NCBI RefSeq assembly: GCF_000428585.1
Contig: NZ_AUAF01000008.1
Coordinates: 1 to 64,000, forward strand
Length of the DNA: 64,000 bases
Origin: Zooshikella ganghwensis DSM 15267
Lineage (GTDB): Bacteria; Pseudomonadota; Gammaproteobacteria; Pseudomonadales; Zooshikellaceae
Direction: 5' to 3'
The notes below the pieces were generated by a model, which ran no database searches, was not told where the DNA came from, and was given only the letters and a program-made list of their open reading frames with translations. The position numbers and the translations under genes were made by a program. Positions 49,479 through 61,250 of the stretch are shown here, piece after piece. Each line of letters opens with the position of its first letter. Within the stretch, counting starts at the first letter, position 1.

Positions 49479-50756
49479 TTGTTTTTTGAACGCCATCAAG
49501 GTGGCGAACATGCCATATTGGTTCATCCTGAACTGATTGACGATAAAGAACGGGAAGATCCCCGCGAGTTTGAAGAACTGGTTGGTTCTGCGGGGGCTAA
49601 CCCCGTCGCCTTTATCACCTCTACAAGCCCGCAACCCCATCCCAAGTTCTTTATTGGTAAAGGCAAAGTTGAAGAAGTTCGCCAAGCTGTCAAACAACTG
49701 AAAGCTGAAATTGTTATTTTTAACCATAGTCTATCTCCAACTCAGGAACGAAACCTCGAGAGAGAGCTTGAATGCCGTGTGGTAGACCGAACGGGATTAA
49801 TACTGGATATCTTTGCCCAGCGCGCACGTACCCATGAAGGTAAGTTACAAGTAGAGCTAGCCCAGTTACAGCACTTAAGTACTCGTCTGGTTCGAGGCTG
49901 GACGCATTTGGAGCGCCAAAAAGGGGGTATTGGTCTTCGTGGTCCAGGGGAAACTCAGCTGGAAACAGATCGACGTTTATTGCGTGAACGGATCAAATCA
50001 ATACAAAAGCGGCTAGATAAAGTTCGTAAGCAGCGAGATCAGAGTCGTCGGTCAAGAAAACGTGCTGATGTACCACTTGTGTCGTTGGTAGGTTATACCA
50101 ATGCGGGGAAATCAACACTGTTTAATACACTTACGACAGCAGAAGTGTATGCAGCTGATCAGTTATTTGCTACGTTGGATCCAACGCTACGGCGTATTGA
50201 TGTACAGGATATTGGTTCGGTAATTGTTGCAGACACCGTTGGATTTATAAGACACTTGCCTCACAAGCTAGTACAGGCATTCCGGGCAACATTAGAAGAG
50301 ACTGTTGCTGCTGACTTGCTAATTCATGTAATTGATTGTTATGACAGTGAACGTGATAGCAATATTGAACAAGTTAATGATGTTTTACTGGAAATAGGGG
50401 CTGAAAAAGTGCCTTCATTGCTGGTGTATAACAAAATTGACTTGCTTGCTGATCGTGCTCCGCAAATTGATTACGATGAGGAAGGCAAACCTTGGCGAGT
50501 ATGGGTTTCTGCACTCAGTGGTGAAGGTATGGCACTCATCAAGCAGGCTATTTCAGAGCTGCTGGGTGAAAGTGTCGTAGAAGCTACCTTACAGCTGAAG
50601 CCTTCACAAGGGCGATTAAGGGCGGAGCTATTTCGCTTAGGTGCGGTACTGGATGAGCGTAGTGAAGATCATGGTGGTTGGCTGATACGTGTGCGGATGC
50701 AGCAACATGATTTACAGCGCTTGGCCAAGCGAGAGGGTGAGTTGCAGACGTTGTAG
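49479..50756 (+). CDS. hflX: GTPase HflX
   Basis: HflX is a ribosome-associated GTPase that splits stalled or stressed 70S ribosomes. The 425 residues start at a TTG at 49479 with AGGAG eight bases before. The N-terminal HflX domain includes ERNLERELECRVVDRTGLIL, then a coiled coil (RLLRERIKSIQKRLDKVRKQ), G1 GYTNAGKSTLFN, G3 DTVGFIRHLPH and G4 NKIDLL. It lies 21 bases after hfq, so the two should be co-transcribed. Confidence 0.96.
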   Translation: MFFERHQGGEHAILVHPELIDDKEREDPREFEELVGSAGANPVAFITSTSPQPHPKFFIGKGKVEEVRQAVKQLKAEIVIFNHSLSPTQERNLERELECRVVDRTGLILDIFAQRARTHEGKLQVELAQLQHLSTRLVRGWTHLERQKGGIGLRGPGETQLETDRRLLRERIKSIQKRLDKVRKQRDQSRRSRKRADVPLVSLVGYTNAGKSTLFNTLTTAEVYAADQLFATLDPTLRRIDVQDIGSVIVADTVGFIRHLPHKLVQAFRATLEETVAADLLIHVIDCYDSERDSNIEQVNDVLLEIGAEKVPSLLVYNKIDLLADRAPQIDYDEEGKPWRVWVSALSGEGMALIKQAISELLGESVVEATLQLKPSQGRLRAELFRLGAVLDERSEDHGGWLIRVRMQQHDLQRLAKREGELQTL

Positions 50757-50836
50757 AGATGAATAACCTTGTAAAGTAAAGTTGCACCTCTGCGCTAAGG
50801 TTCCTACAATTTCAAAACAAATCATTATTAAAGCGA

Positions 50837-50873
50837 GCTGTGTAATAACATTTGTTTGTTACACAGCGTTTTT
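50837..50873 (+). terminator. Rho-independent terminator between hflX and hflK
   Basis: GCTGTGTAA (50837-50845) pairs with TTACACAGC (50859-50867), and GTTTTT follows. It is 81 bases after hflX and 40 bases before the hflK ATG, so hfq-hflX and hflKC may be partly separated. The 13-base loop is slightly long. Confidence 0.75.
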
Positions 50874-50912
50874 ACTGATTATCTAATCATCACGGGTGTA
50901 ACGGAGAAGTCT

Positions 50913-52085
50913 ATGGCCTGGAATGAACCGGGTGGAAATGACAAGCATCAAGACCCTTGGGGGGGTGGTAATAAGGGGAATAATCAGGGACCTCCTGATC
51001 TTGATGAGGTGCTTCGCAAATTCCAACAAAAGTTGAATGGACTATTTGGTGGAAAGGGTGGCGGCTCTGCGTCTGGAAGACGTGGCTCTGGCTCTGGTGG
51101 CATGTTTTCTCTTGTCGTTATCATTGCAGTTGTTCTTTATGTTTGGAATGCGGTGTATACCATCGATGAAAAAGAACAAGCCGTCGTGCTGCGTCTGGGG
51201 AAATATCATGACACTGTAGGTCCAGGCTTACATATGTACTTTCCTCCTTTTGAAAAAAAGTTTCAGGAACGGGTAACTGAGTTTCGTACCTACAATTTAC
51301 GCCAGCAAATGCTGACAGAGGATGAAAATATTGTTGAAGTGGCAATGTCTGTTCAGTACAACATTGGCAACCTTAAAGACTTTGTGCTGCAAGTAGAGGA
51401 CCCTATCAGCAGTTTAGAACAAGCGACACAGAGTGCCCTTCGTCATGTCGTCGGTGGCTCTGAAATGCACTCGGTGCTTACTGAAGGGCGTGAAGCTTTG
51501 GCTGATGAGGTGAAAGAGCGTTTGCAGTCTTATGTTAACCTTTATAAAACCGGCATAGATGTTGGGCGGGTTAACGTCGAAGCTACTCAACCTCCTAGAG
51601 AAGTTCAAGCTTCATTTGATGATGTTATTCGTGCGCGAGAAGATAAAGAGCGGGTACAAAACAAAGCGCAAGCTTATAGTAATGCCATTATCCCTGAAGC
51701 AAGAGGTGAAGCTCAGCGTAAGTTAGAAGAGGCAGGAGGTTACCGCCAGGAGGTAATAGCTAAAGCCGAAGGTGAGGCAGAGCGTTTTTCTCGATTATAT
51801 GCTGAGTATGAAAAAGCACCAGAAGTAACAAGAGAGCGTTTATATTTGGATGCGCTGCAAGAAGTGCTTACGTCGACCAATAAAGTGTTGGTTGATGTAA
51901 AAGGTGGAAATAATGTGATGTATTTACCTTTAGAAAAACTCACTGGAGGTAGCTCAAGTGTTAATACATCAAGCTCTGCAACTGGTTTAACACAGCAAGA
52001 AATGAATAGTATAGCCACTCGGGTTGCAGATGAACTCCGTAAACGAGCTCCCACAGCTACTAGAACTGGGAGGACTGTACGATGA
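50913..52085 (+). CDS. hflK: FtsH protease modulator HflK
   Basis: HflK and HflC form a large SPFH-domain cage around the FtsH protease in the inner membrane. From 50913 (CGGAG upstream) it has 391 residues; a TTG-like earlier start at 50856 is unlikely. The N-terminus is glycine-rich (MAWNEPGGNDKHQDPWGGG), then a transmembrane helix (about 66-85), the SPFH domain from YTIDEKEQAVVLRLG, and a coiled-coil with RAREDKERVQNKAQAYSNAI. It overlaps hflC by four bases. Confidence 0.95.
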   Translation: MAWNEPGGNDKHQDPWGGGNKGNNQGPPDLDEVLRKFQQKLNGLFGGKGGGSASGRRGSGSGGMFSLVVIIAVVLYVWNAVYTIDEKEQAVVLRLGKYHDTVGPGLHMYFPPFEKKFQERVTEFRTYNLRQQMLTEDENIVEVAMSVQYNIGNLKDFVLQVEDPISSLEQATQSALRHVVGGSEMHSVLTEGREALADEVKERLQSYVNLYKTGIDVGRVNVEATQPPREVQASFDDVIRAREDKERVQNKAQAYSNAIIPEARGEAQRKLEEAGGYRQEVIAKAEGEAERFSRLYAEYEKAPEVTRERLYLDALQEVLTSTNKVLVDVKGGNNVMYLPLEKLTGGSSSVNTSSSATGLTQQEMNSIATRVADELRKRAPTATRTGRTVR

Positions 52086-52981
52086 CTCCTAAATCGTTAT
52101 TTGGTTTGATTCTTACCTTCATAGTTGTTCTGGTGGGCTGGGATAGCTTTTATATTGTGACGCAAATTGAGCGGGCTGTGGTGCTACGCTTTGGTCAGCT
52201 GGTGGAGCCAGATGTGCAGCCAGGGTTACATATTAAAGCGCCATTAATAGACAAAGTTATTAAGTTTGATGCTCGCTTGCTGACATTAGATGCTCCTCCT
52301 GAGCGCTTTTTGACCCAAGAAAAGAAAGCGCTCATTGTAGACTCATATGTTAAGTGGCGCATTAAAGATGTAGGTAAGTTTTACCGTTCTACAGCAGGTA
52401 GCGTATTACAGGCTAATCGATTGTTATCACAGCGGGTTGAGTCAGGTCTGCGAAACCGGGTAGGTCGTCTCTCACTCCAAGAGGTTGTTTCTGGAAAGCG
52501 AGATGAACTAATGGATGAGTTGACTAAGGTGCTTAATACTTTTACGGAAGAAAACTACGGTATTCGTGTTAATGACTTGCGGGTTAAGCGAATTGATCTT
52601 CCTCCCCAGGTAAGTGACTCAGTCTTCGAGCGGATGGCTACGGAGCGGGAAAAAGAAGCTCAAGAGTTACGTTCACAAGGTAATGAACAGGCTGAAATAA
52701 CGCGAGCTACAGCTGATCGTGAGCGTCGTGTATTGCTAGCGGAAGCTTATAAAGAAGCTGAGAAAATTCGAGGTGAGGGTGATGCTAAAGCGGCAGCAAT
52801 ATATGCCAATGCCTATAACCAGGATCCAGAATTTTATGCTTTTTATCGTAGTTTAAATGCTTACAAAGAAAGCTTTAAAGAAAATAATGGTATGATGATA
52901 CTGGAGCCTGACAGTGACTTTTTCAAATATTTGAAAAACTCTGATAGGCAGCCTGCAACACCTGTTGGCAGTAGTGACTAA
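52082..52981 (+). CDS. hflC: FtsH protease modulator HflC
   Basis: HflC is the partner of HflK in the FtsH-containing complex. The 299-residue protein has an N-terminal membrane anchor (about 5-22), the SPFH domain beginning IVTQIERAVVLRFGQL, and a helical region ERMATEREKEAQELRSQGNE followed by alanine-rich repeats. Its ATG overlaps the hflK stop (ATGA), as is standard. A terminator lies 54 bases after its stop. Confidence 0.96.
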   Translation: MTPKSLFGLILTFIVVLVGWDSFYIVTQIERAVVLRFGQLVEPDVQPGLHIKAPLIDKVIKFDARLLTLDAPPERFLTQEKKALIVDSYVKWRIKDVGKFYRSTAGSVLQANRLLSQRVESGLRNRVGRLSLQEVVSGKRDELMDELTKVLNTFTEENYGIRVNDLRVKRIDLPPQVSDSVFERMATEREKEAQELRSQGNEQAEITRATADRERRVLLAEAYKEAEKIRGEGDAKAAAIYANAYNQDPEFYAFYRSLNAYKESFKENNGMMILEPDSDFFKYLKNSDRQPATPVGSSD

Positions 52982-53034
52982 CGGAAACCACTAAACAATT
53001 ACTGTACTCCATAAAAATCATGTTATGATTGTTC

Positions 53035-53060
53035 AAACCGGGTTCATTACCCGGTTTTTT
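53035..53060 (+). terminator. Rho-independent terminator after hflC
   Basis: AAACCGGGT and ACCCGGTTT (53035-53043 and 53049-53057) form a nine-bp stem with a five-base loop, and the T-run extends to 53060. It ends the hflKC unit. Confidence 0.93.
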
Positions 53061-53113
53061 GTTGCCTGACACTTGGAGACTTTTGTTTATCAGCTGGCTT
53101 GGATGCATCATCG

Positions 53114-53305
53114 ATGGATTTTTGGCGTGAGTTACTTGTAGCATTTTGTTTAATGCTGGTCATTGAGGGCATTATTCCCTTTTTATATCCTCATCGGTGG
53201 CGTGAATTGGTGGCTATGTTAGCCCAGATTGATGATAAGACATTGCGAATTATTGGCTTGGTAAGCATGTTAACGGGCACAGCGTTGCTTTATTTAATCA
53301 ATTAG
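53114..53305 (+). CDS. DUF2065 small membrane protein (YjeT-like)
   Basis: A 63-residue protein with two transmembrane segments (about 3-22 and 43-60) and the motif LEVIEGIIPFL-type turn seen here as VIEGIIPFLYPHRWRE. This is the DUF2065/YjeT family, a conserved gene of unknown function found between hflC and hisZ or purA. The start could also be the TTG at 53099 (68 residues). It is 31 bases before hisZ. Confidence 0.85.
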   Translation: MDFWRELLVAFCLMLVIEGIIPFLYPHRWRELVAMLAQIDDKTLRIIGLVSMLTGTALLYLIN

Positions 53306-53335
53306 ATTTAATCAATGAGCTGAGCGGGTAAGACC

Positions 53336-55871
<2,536 letters not shown>

Positions 55872-56219
55872 AGCTCAGAATCACTTTATTTTCTGAATTA
55901 GGCTGTTAACTTTACGTTACACCATCCTTCCAAATAGCTCAGAGCTTGTCTCTGAAGCATCCTGAACCAAAGGTATTGTTAAATACCTTTGGTTTGGTTA
56001 CCTACAAATCATTGACTCTGCTTGTTATACGACACACACTTCACTGTACGGTGACGAGATATGTTAACCATTAGCGGTGTAATGCATGTCAACATGAATA
56101 AATAAATGGTGGTATTTTTTCAGAAATACATCATTAGTAACCTTTACTTTGCATACATTAGCTAATAAATAAGTAGAAATTCATTGAAAAGAAAAGCAAA
56201 TTTGAAAAGAAATTCAAAA
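55872..56219 (+). promoter_or_regulatory. purA-rnr intergenic region
   Basis: About 350 bases with no ORF. It has a small hairpin at 55939-55955 (TCAGAG/CTCTGA), the terminator at 55965, and AT-rich DNA that must carry the rnr promoter. From memory P. aeruginosa has a tRNA-Leu gene here; I checked and see no cloverleaf or TTCRA arm. The sequence gives no confident -35/-10 pair. Confidence 0.45.
55965..55996 (+). terminator. Strong hairpin after purA
   Basis: AACCAAAGGTAT (55965-55976) and ATACCTTTGGTT (55983-55994) are perfect 12-bp complements with a six-base loop. The T-run is short (TTTGGTT), so termination strength is uncertain, but position and stem suit a purA terminator. Confidence 0.75.
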
Positions 56220-58733
56220 ATGTCTGATTGGTGGAAAACAGCTGACCCTCAGGCAGCCGAAGAGGCAAAAAAATACGATAATCCTATTCCTAGTCGACAG
56301 CTAATCATGCAGCTGTTAGAAGAGCGTGGCACGCCAGCCACATTATCAGCGTTATGTCGTGTACTTGAAATTGATAATGATGATGGCCGTGAAGCACTGC
56401 GTCGCCGTTTGCGCGCTATGGAGCGTGATGGACAATTATTGTCTACGCGTAAAGGTGCTTATGGCTTACTGTCCAAAATGGACCTGGTCAAAGGTCGGGT
56501 AATTGGCCATCGTGATGGTTATGGTTTTGTCGCGCCTGATGATGGGTCTGATGATCTTTATGTGTCTGGTACCGAAATGAGACAGCTCATGGATGGTGAC
56601 ATAGTGGTCGTCAGAGAAGCGGGTGTTGATCGTCGTGGTCGTCGTGAAGCTGCACTTGTAGAAATTCTGGAAAGAAAAAATCAGAAGTTGGTGGGGCGTT
56701 TTTACCAGAAGGGCAATACCCAATTTGTCACTCCTGAAAATAAGCGTATTGATAAAGATATTCAGGTTGAACCTGGCCCCATTCAGCCAACACAAGGCCA
56801 GTATGTCATAGTCGAAATTACTCAGCAGCCCACACGCCGCTTGCTACCACAGGGCATTATTAAAGAAGTGCTTGGTGATCATATGGCACCAGGTATGGAG
56901 GTTGATGTGGCTACTCGGGTTCATGAGTTACCTCATGAATGGCCTGAGGCTGTTACTGATGATGTTGCAGGTTACACCACGGAGGTTGAAGAGGCTGATA
57001 AAGCTAATCGTGTAGATTTACGCTCCCTGCCGTTTGTAACAATTGATGGTGAAGACGCCAAAGACTTTGATGATGCGGTTTTCTGCACCCCTAAAAAAGG
57101 TGGTGGATGGTGCTTATATGTTGCTATTGCAGATGTTTCGCATTATGTAAAAAAAGACTCTGCACTGGATAAAGAAGCTCTCAACCGAGGTAACTCAGTT
57201 TACTTTCCGGGCTATGTTATTCCAATGTTGCCGGAAATATTGTCTAACGGACTGTGTTCATTAAACCCTCATGTTGATCGTCTAGCGATGGTGTGTGAGA
57301 TGACCATCAGTGCTAAAGGACGCTTGAGTGGTTATACGTTTTATGAAGGGATGATTCACTCTCATGCCCGATTAACGTATACCCAGGTTGGTAAGTTGCT
57401 AGATCGTTCTGCAGAACAAAGTGCTTCTGTTGACAAAACTTTGAATGAAGTCGCCCCTCACCTGCATAACTTATATGCAATGTACTTGGCGCTGAGAGAA
57501 GCAAGGGAGACGCGTGGCGCTATAGACTTTGAAACAACTGAAACACAAATTATTTTTGGTGAGGGCAGAAAAATTGAGCGGATTGTCCCTGTCGTCCGCA
57601 ATGATGCACATAAAGTGATTGAAGAGTGTATGTTATGTGCCAATGTGGCAACGGCACGTTTTTTAGAAAAGCATACACTGCCTGCTCTGTATCGGATTCA
57701 TGAAGGGCCAAAGACTGATAAGCTACTGAATTTGAGGCAGTTTCTGGGTGAGCTTGGTCTAGCATTGCCAATGGCTGATAAATTGAAGCCGGCCAGTTTT
57801 CAAAAAGTAATGGAGCTCATTGAAGGGAGACCTGATGCTCACTTGATTCAAACCATGCTTCTGCGCTCAATGAGTCAAGCAGTGTACTCACCTAGCAATG
57901 TGGGTCACTTTGGTCTGGCTTATCCGGCTTATACTCACTTTACTTCGCCAATTCGCCGCTATCCTGACCTGTTGGTGCATCGTGCGATACGCGCAGTGAT
58001 TCAGAGTAATTATGCATCAGCGAGCGTGAAGCGTGTTAATCAGGGTAACCCTGTCCCAATTTCTGTCTCATATCCTTATGAGGATGGAGATATGCAGGTT
58101 TTGGGTGAGCACTGCTCAATGACAGAGCGAAGAGCTGATGAAGCAACACGCGATGCTACCGATTGGCTGAAATGTGAATATATGCAGGCTCACCTTGGGC
58201 AAACTTTTACAGGGGTTGTTAGCGCAGTGACTGCCTTTGGTTTGTTTGTGGAGCTGGATGATATTTATATTGAGGGTTTGGTTCATATCACTGCGCTTCC
58301 TGAAGATTACTATCATTTTGATGTTGTGCATCAAGTATTGGTGGGTGAGCGATCAGGAAGACGTTTTAGGCTGGGAGACACGCTAGAAGTACAAGTCGTC
58401 AAGGTCAACTTAGATGATAAGAAAATTGACTTTGAATTAACGTCTAATCCCCTAAATAGTAAAAAAGGGCGGCGAACCAGCAGTAAACCAAGTGCTAAAA
58501 AACGGGGTGATAGCAAGCGCACTGATAGAAAAAAACATGGAAATAAGCGGAGTGATCCATTAGCAAAACACTTTGAGGGTAGTGATAGCGCTTCGAAGAA
58601 ACAGAAAAATAAACCAAAGCATAAAAAGAAAGATAAGAATAAAGGTAAGCGTAAAGCTAAGGCTAATTCATCCAGCGTAGAAACTGAAACTTCAAGAACT
58701 CCGCGTAAGCGTCGTGTAAAAAAAGCAAAGTGA
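56220..58733 (+). CDS. rnr: Ribonuclease R
   Basis: RNase R is a 3'-5' exoribonuclease that degrades structured RNA and acts in trans-translation quality control. From the ATG at 56220 it has 837 residues; a TTG at 56184 would add 12. Order: winged helix (about 25-90), cold-shock domains, RNB catalytic domain with DGEDAKDFDDAV (metal-binding aspartates), S1 domain (FTGVVSAVTAFGLFVELDD). A very basic tail follows, about 95 residues from 58450, rich in Lys/Arg/Ser. It is followed by rlmB after 10 bases. Confidence 0.97.
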   Translation: MSDWWKTADPQAAEEAKKYDNPIPSRQLIMQLLEERGTPATLSALCRVLEIDNDDGREALRRRLRAMERDGQLLSTRKGAYGLLSKMDLVKGRVIGHRDGYGFVAPDDGSDDLYVSGTEMRQLMDGDIVVVREAGVDRRGRREAALVEILERKNQKLVGRFYQKGNTQFVTPENKRIDKDIQVEPGPIQPTQGQYVIVEITQQPTRRLLPQGIIKEVLGDHMAPGMEVDVATRVHELPHEWPEAVTDDVAGYTTEVEEADKANRVDLRSLPFVTIDGEDAKDFDDAVFCTPKKGGGWCLYVAIADVSHYVKKDSALDKEALNRGNSVYFPGYVIPMLPEILSNGLCSLNPHVDRLAMVCEMTISAKGRLSGYTFYEGMIHSHARLTYTQVGKLLDRSAEQSASVDKTLNEVAPHLHNLYAMYLALREARETRGAIDFETTETQIIFGEGRKIERIVPVVRNDAHKVIEECMLCANVATARFLEKHTLPALYRIHEGPKTDKLLNLRQFLGELGLALPMADKLKPASFQKVMELIEGRPDAHLIQTMLLRSMSQAVYSPSNVGHFGLAYPAYTHFTSPIRRYPDLLVHRAIRAVIQSNYASASVKRVNQGNPVPISVSYPYEDGDMQVLGEHCSMTERRADEATRDATDWLKCEYMQAHLGQTFTGVVSAVTAFGLFVELDDIYIEGLVHITALPEDYYHFDVVHQVLVGERSGRRFRLGDTLEVQVVKVNLDDKKIDFELTSNPLNSKKGRRTSSKPSAKKRGDSKRTDRKKHGNKRSDPLAKHFEGSDSASKKQKNKPKHKKKDKNKGKRKAKANSSSVETETSRTPRKRRVKKAK

Positions 58734-58743
58734 CACATTTTAA

Positions 58744-59490
58744 ATGAGTAATACTGACGTAGTTTATGGCATTCATGCGGTACTCGCACAGCTAAATCAA
58801 AGGCCGGATGATGTGATTGAGATTCTGCTTCAACAGGGGCGGGAAGGAGATCAAATCAATAAAATCAGGGCTTTTGCTGATAAGCAACACATTACGTGTG
58901 CCGTAGTCTCAAGAAAAGTATTAGATCAATATGCAAAAACGCATCAAGGGGTTGTTGTTAAAGTAAGGGCCTCACGAGGTAAGACTGAAGAAGAGTTAGT
59001 GCACTTGCTGGATAACCTTGATGAGCCTCCTTTTATTTTGGTGCTGGATAGCGTGACCGATCCCCATAATCTGGGAGCCTGCTTGCGTTCTGCTGATGCA
59101 GCAGGTGTTCATGCGGTGATTGCTCCAAAAGATAAAGCCGTGGGTCTTACCCCTGTGGTTAGAAAGGTTGCCTGTGGCGCTGCAGAAAGTGTTGCGTTTT
59201 TTTCAGTAACAAATTTAGCGCGCACATTACGGATGCTGCAGGATCGAGGTATTTGGATTACGGGTATGGCAGGAGAAGCGAGCCAAGATCTATATACGAC
59301 AGATTTGGCTGGTCCTACAGCATTGGTGTTAGGTGCAGAAGGTAAAGGGTTGCGCAGGCTAACACGTGAGCTATGTGACCAGCTCACCAAAATACCGATG
59401 ACTGGCTTGGTGACCAGTTTGAATGTATCTGTGGCTGCTGGTATTTGTCTGTTTGAAGCTGTTCGTCAAAGGAAATTAAAAGGCAACTAA
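58744..59490 (+). CDS. rlmB: 23S rRNA (guanosine-2'-O-)-methyltransferase
   Basis: RlmB methylates G2251 of 23S rRNA. The 248-residue SPOUT enzyme has the N-terminal substrate-binding domain (VVYGIHAVLAQL) and the knot with LDSVTDPHNLGACLRSADAAG, VLGAEGKGLRRL and SLNVSVAAGICLFEA. The rnr-rlmB order is conserved in gammaproteobacteria. It ends two bases before the next GTG start. Confidence 0.97.
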   Translation: MSNTDVVYGIHAVLAQLNQRPDDVIEILLQQGREGDQINKIRAFADKQHITCAVVSRKVLDQYAKTHQGVVVKVRASRGKTEEELVHLLDNLDEPPFILVLDSVTDPHNLGACLRSADAAGVHAVIAPKDKAVGLTPVVRKVACGAAESVAFFSVTNLARTLRMLQDRGIWITGMAGEASQDLYTTDLAGPTALVLGAEGKGLRRLTRELCDQLTKIPMTGLVTSLNVSVAAGICLFEAVRQRKLKGN

Positions 59491-59491
59491 C

Positions 59492-60454
59492 GTGGTGGAT
59501 AGTAAAGGCGTTATTTTGGATGCAGATAGCCTCGGCTGTGATATTGATCTGTCGTCTTTTCAGCAAATTATGCCTTTTCAAGTATTTGCTACAACAAGTA
59601 GTAATCAAGTTGCAACACGAATTGAGTCGTGCAATGTGGTATTCACCAATAAAGTCGTTATTACTGAAGCCCATATGCAACAAAATCCGCAGCTACGCTA
59701 TATCGGGATATTGGCAACAGGTACTAACAATGTTGATTTAAATGCGGCAGCAAAATATGGCATTACGGTTACTCATATAACACGCTATGGCACGCACAGT
59801 GTGGCACAGCATACCTGGAGTTTGATTCTCTCCCTGGTCACTCAACAGTATCGTTATCAACAGGCTGTTCAGCAAGGACGCTGGTCTGCCAGTCCATTCT
59901 TTTGCTTGCTGGATTACCCAATTACTGAGCTAGCAGGGAAAAAGTTGGTTATTGTTGGTTATGGTGAGTTAGGTAAGCAGGTGGCTAAAATTGGTGAGGC
60001 TTTTGGTATGGAAGTTTTACTTGCCAAAGTACCAGGCTCGCCACAATACAATAATAAAAATCGATTACCGCTAGCGGAAGCATTTGCGCTCGCAGATATT
60101 GTGTCACTACACTGTCCTTTGGTAACACAAACAAGGCATTTAATTAATGATGAATCCTTGAGCTGGTTACGACCTCATACCTTTTTAATTAACACTGCTC
60201 GCGGTGATTTAATTGACGAAGCTGCTTTATTGCAAGCATTAATCAATAATCGATTGGCAGGGGCTGGACTAGATGTGCTTGCAGTTGAGCCGCCTCCAGT
60301 AGATCATCCATTAATTGCTGCAGAGTTACCTAACCTTTTAATAACGCCCCATTGCGCTTGGGGGAGCCAACAAGCCCGGCAACGATTAGTGACTCAAGCT
60401 AGAAACCATTTGCTTAATTTTCTTGCTAATAAACCAACAGGTCTTGTGGGCTGA
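59492..60454 (+). CDS. D-2-hydroxyacid dehydrogenase
   Basis: A 320-residue NAD(P)-dependent D-2-hydroxyacid dehydrogenase, close to glycerate/hydroxypyruvate reductases. The Rossmann loop is VGYGELGKQ (about 155-163), catalytic Arg in NTARGDLID, Glu in VEPPP and His in ITPHCAWGS. The start is a GTG at 59492, two bases after rlmB, so the genes are probably coupled. Substrate cannot be fixed from sequence; glyoxylate or hydroxypyruvate are likely by family. Confidence 0.9.
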   Translation: MVDSKGVILDADSLGCDIDLSSFQQIMPFQVFATTSSNQVATRIESCNVVFTNKVVITEAHMQQNPQLRYIGILATGTNNVDLNAAAKYGITVTHITRYGTHSVAQHTWSLILSLVTQQYRYQQAVQQGRWSASPFFCLLDYPITELAGKKLVIVGYGELGKQVAKIGEAFGMEVLLAKVPGSPQYNNKNRLPLAEAFALADIVSLHCPLVTQTRHLINDESLSWLRPHTFLINTARGDLIDEAALLQALINNRLAGAGLDVLAVEPPPVDHPLIAAELPNLLITPHCAWGSQQARQRLVTQARNHLLNFLANKPTGLVG

Positions 60455-60480
60455 CCAGTAGTGCTGAATAAGCTCGGTGG

Positions 60481-60894
60481 CTAGTAGCTGGGCGGTAACT
60501 CTGGAGGTGTTATTAGCTTTTCCCCCTTTCCCTCATATTCGTTTTGTATGCAAAGTAATGGAATACTGATGTAGTCTATATAGTTTGTATCATGCTCGGC
60601 ATTGTTTTTACGCTCTTCAATTAAAATCGCATTGCGCTCTCTTTTGGCAAATAATCTGCATCCTGGACCATCAGGTTTGGGTGGTTTTTTGCTATTTATT
60701 TTTTGTGAAAAAGCTTTCAGGGGAAGTTGATCGTCTGGTGTTTTTTCTTGAGTAAGTGCTTGTAGCTCAAAGTCATCTAACTCAAGCATATCATTGGCAG
60801 CAGCTGTAAGGTTAAAAAGGCAACAAAGGAGAGCAGCGAGATGTGCTGCAGCTTTGCTGTAACTGTGACGACTAGTTATTAGGTTTTTCATCAT
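60481..60894 (-). CDS. Putative exported protein of unknown function
   Basis: I do not recognise this gene. The 137-residue protein has a plausible signal peptide (KAAAHLAALLCCLFNLTAAA, cleavage near AAA-ND, after about residue 34). The mature part is short and charged, with KKPPKPDGPGCRLF and two cysteines, and ends in proline-rich ITPPELPPSY. No catalytic motif or membrane anchor is visible. It is convergent with the hydroxyacid dehydrogenase and alone on the minus strand. Confidence 0.55.
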   Translation of the reverse strand: MMKNLITSRHSYSKAAAHLAALLCCLFNLTAAANDMLELDDFELQALTQEKTPDDQLPLKAFSQKINSKKPPKPDGPGCRLFAKRERNAILIEERKNNAEHDTNYIDYISIPLLCIQNEYEGKGEKLITPPELPPSY

Positions 60895-60978
60895 AGAGGA
60901 TAAAAGGTGCTTTCAGCCGGAGATAATAGTTGCAGTATGTAAACGTTATACCCTTGGTTAAAGAGTTAGTTCAATAAT

Positions 60979-61051
60979 ATGTTGTTAATTGGTTCGGTTA
61001 AATATCGTGTTACACTTAATGTTAAGCATGATAATTAAGTGTTAACAACAT
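60979..61051. repeat. Inverted repeat with two alternative left arms
   Basis: The right arm ATTAAGTGTTAACAACAT (61034-61051) can pair over 13 bp, with one bulge, with TGTTACACTTAAT (61008-61020). It can instead pair over 10 bp with ATGTTGTTAA (60979-60988). The far and near left arms together recreate almost the whole complement of the right arm. It is about 85 bases from the start of the exported-protein gene. Confidence 0.75.
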
Positions 61052-61250
61052 GTGCCTTCAAATGGTATTTTCCTTTCAGTGCATCTCCTTTATTACCCAC
61101 TTCTAGAGTTTCGCTGGGCGAATCGTATTGGCCTCTGGGATTATAGTATTGGAATCTGTGAGGCAGTCATTTTGAGTCGGCTGTATTTGAGTCGCATGTA
61201 GTATGCCTAAGTGCTTGACAGTCAGGATAACTGTCAGTGATCAGCAGTTG

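Noticed and set aside
55900-56180. tRNA gene between purA and rnr
   Set aside because: Expected from Pseudomonas synteny, but no acceptor stem pair or T-loop could be found.
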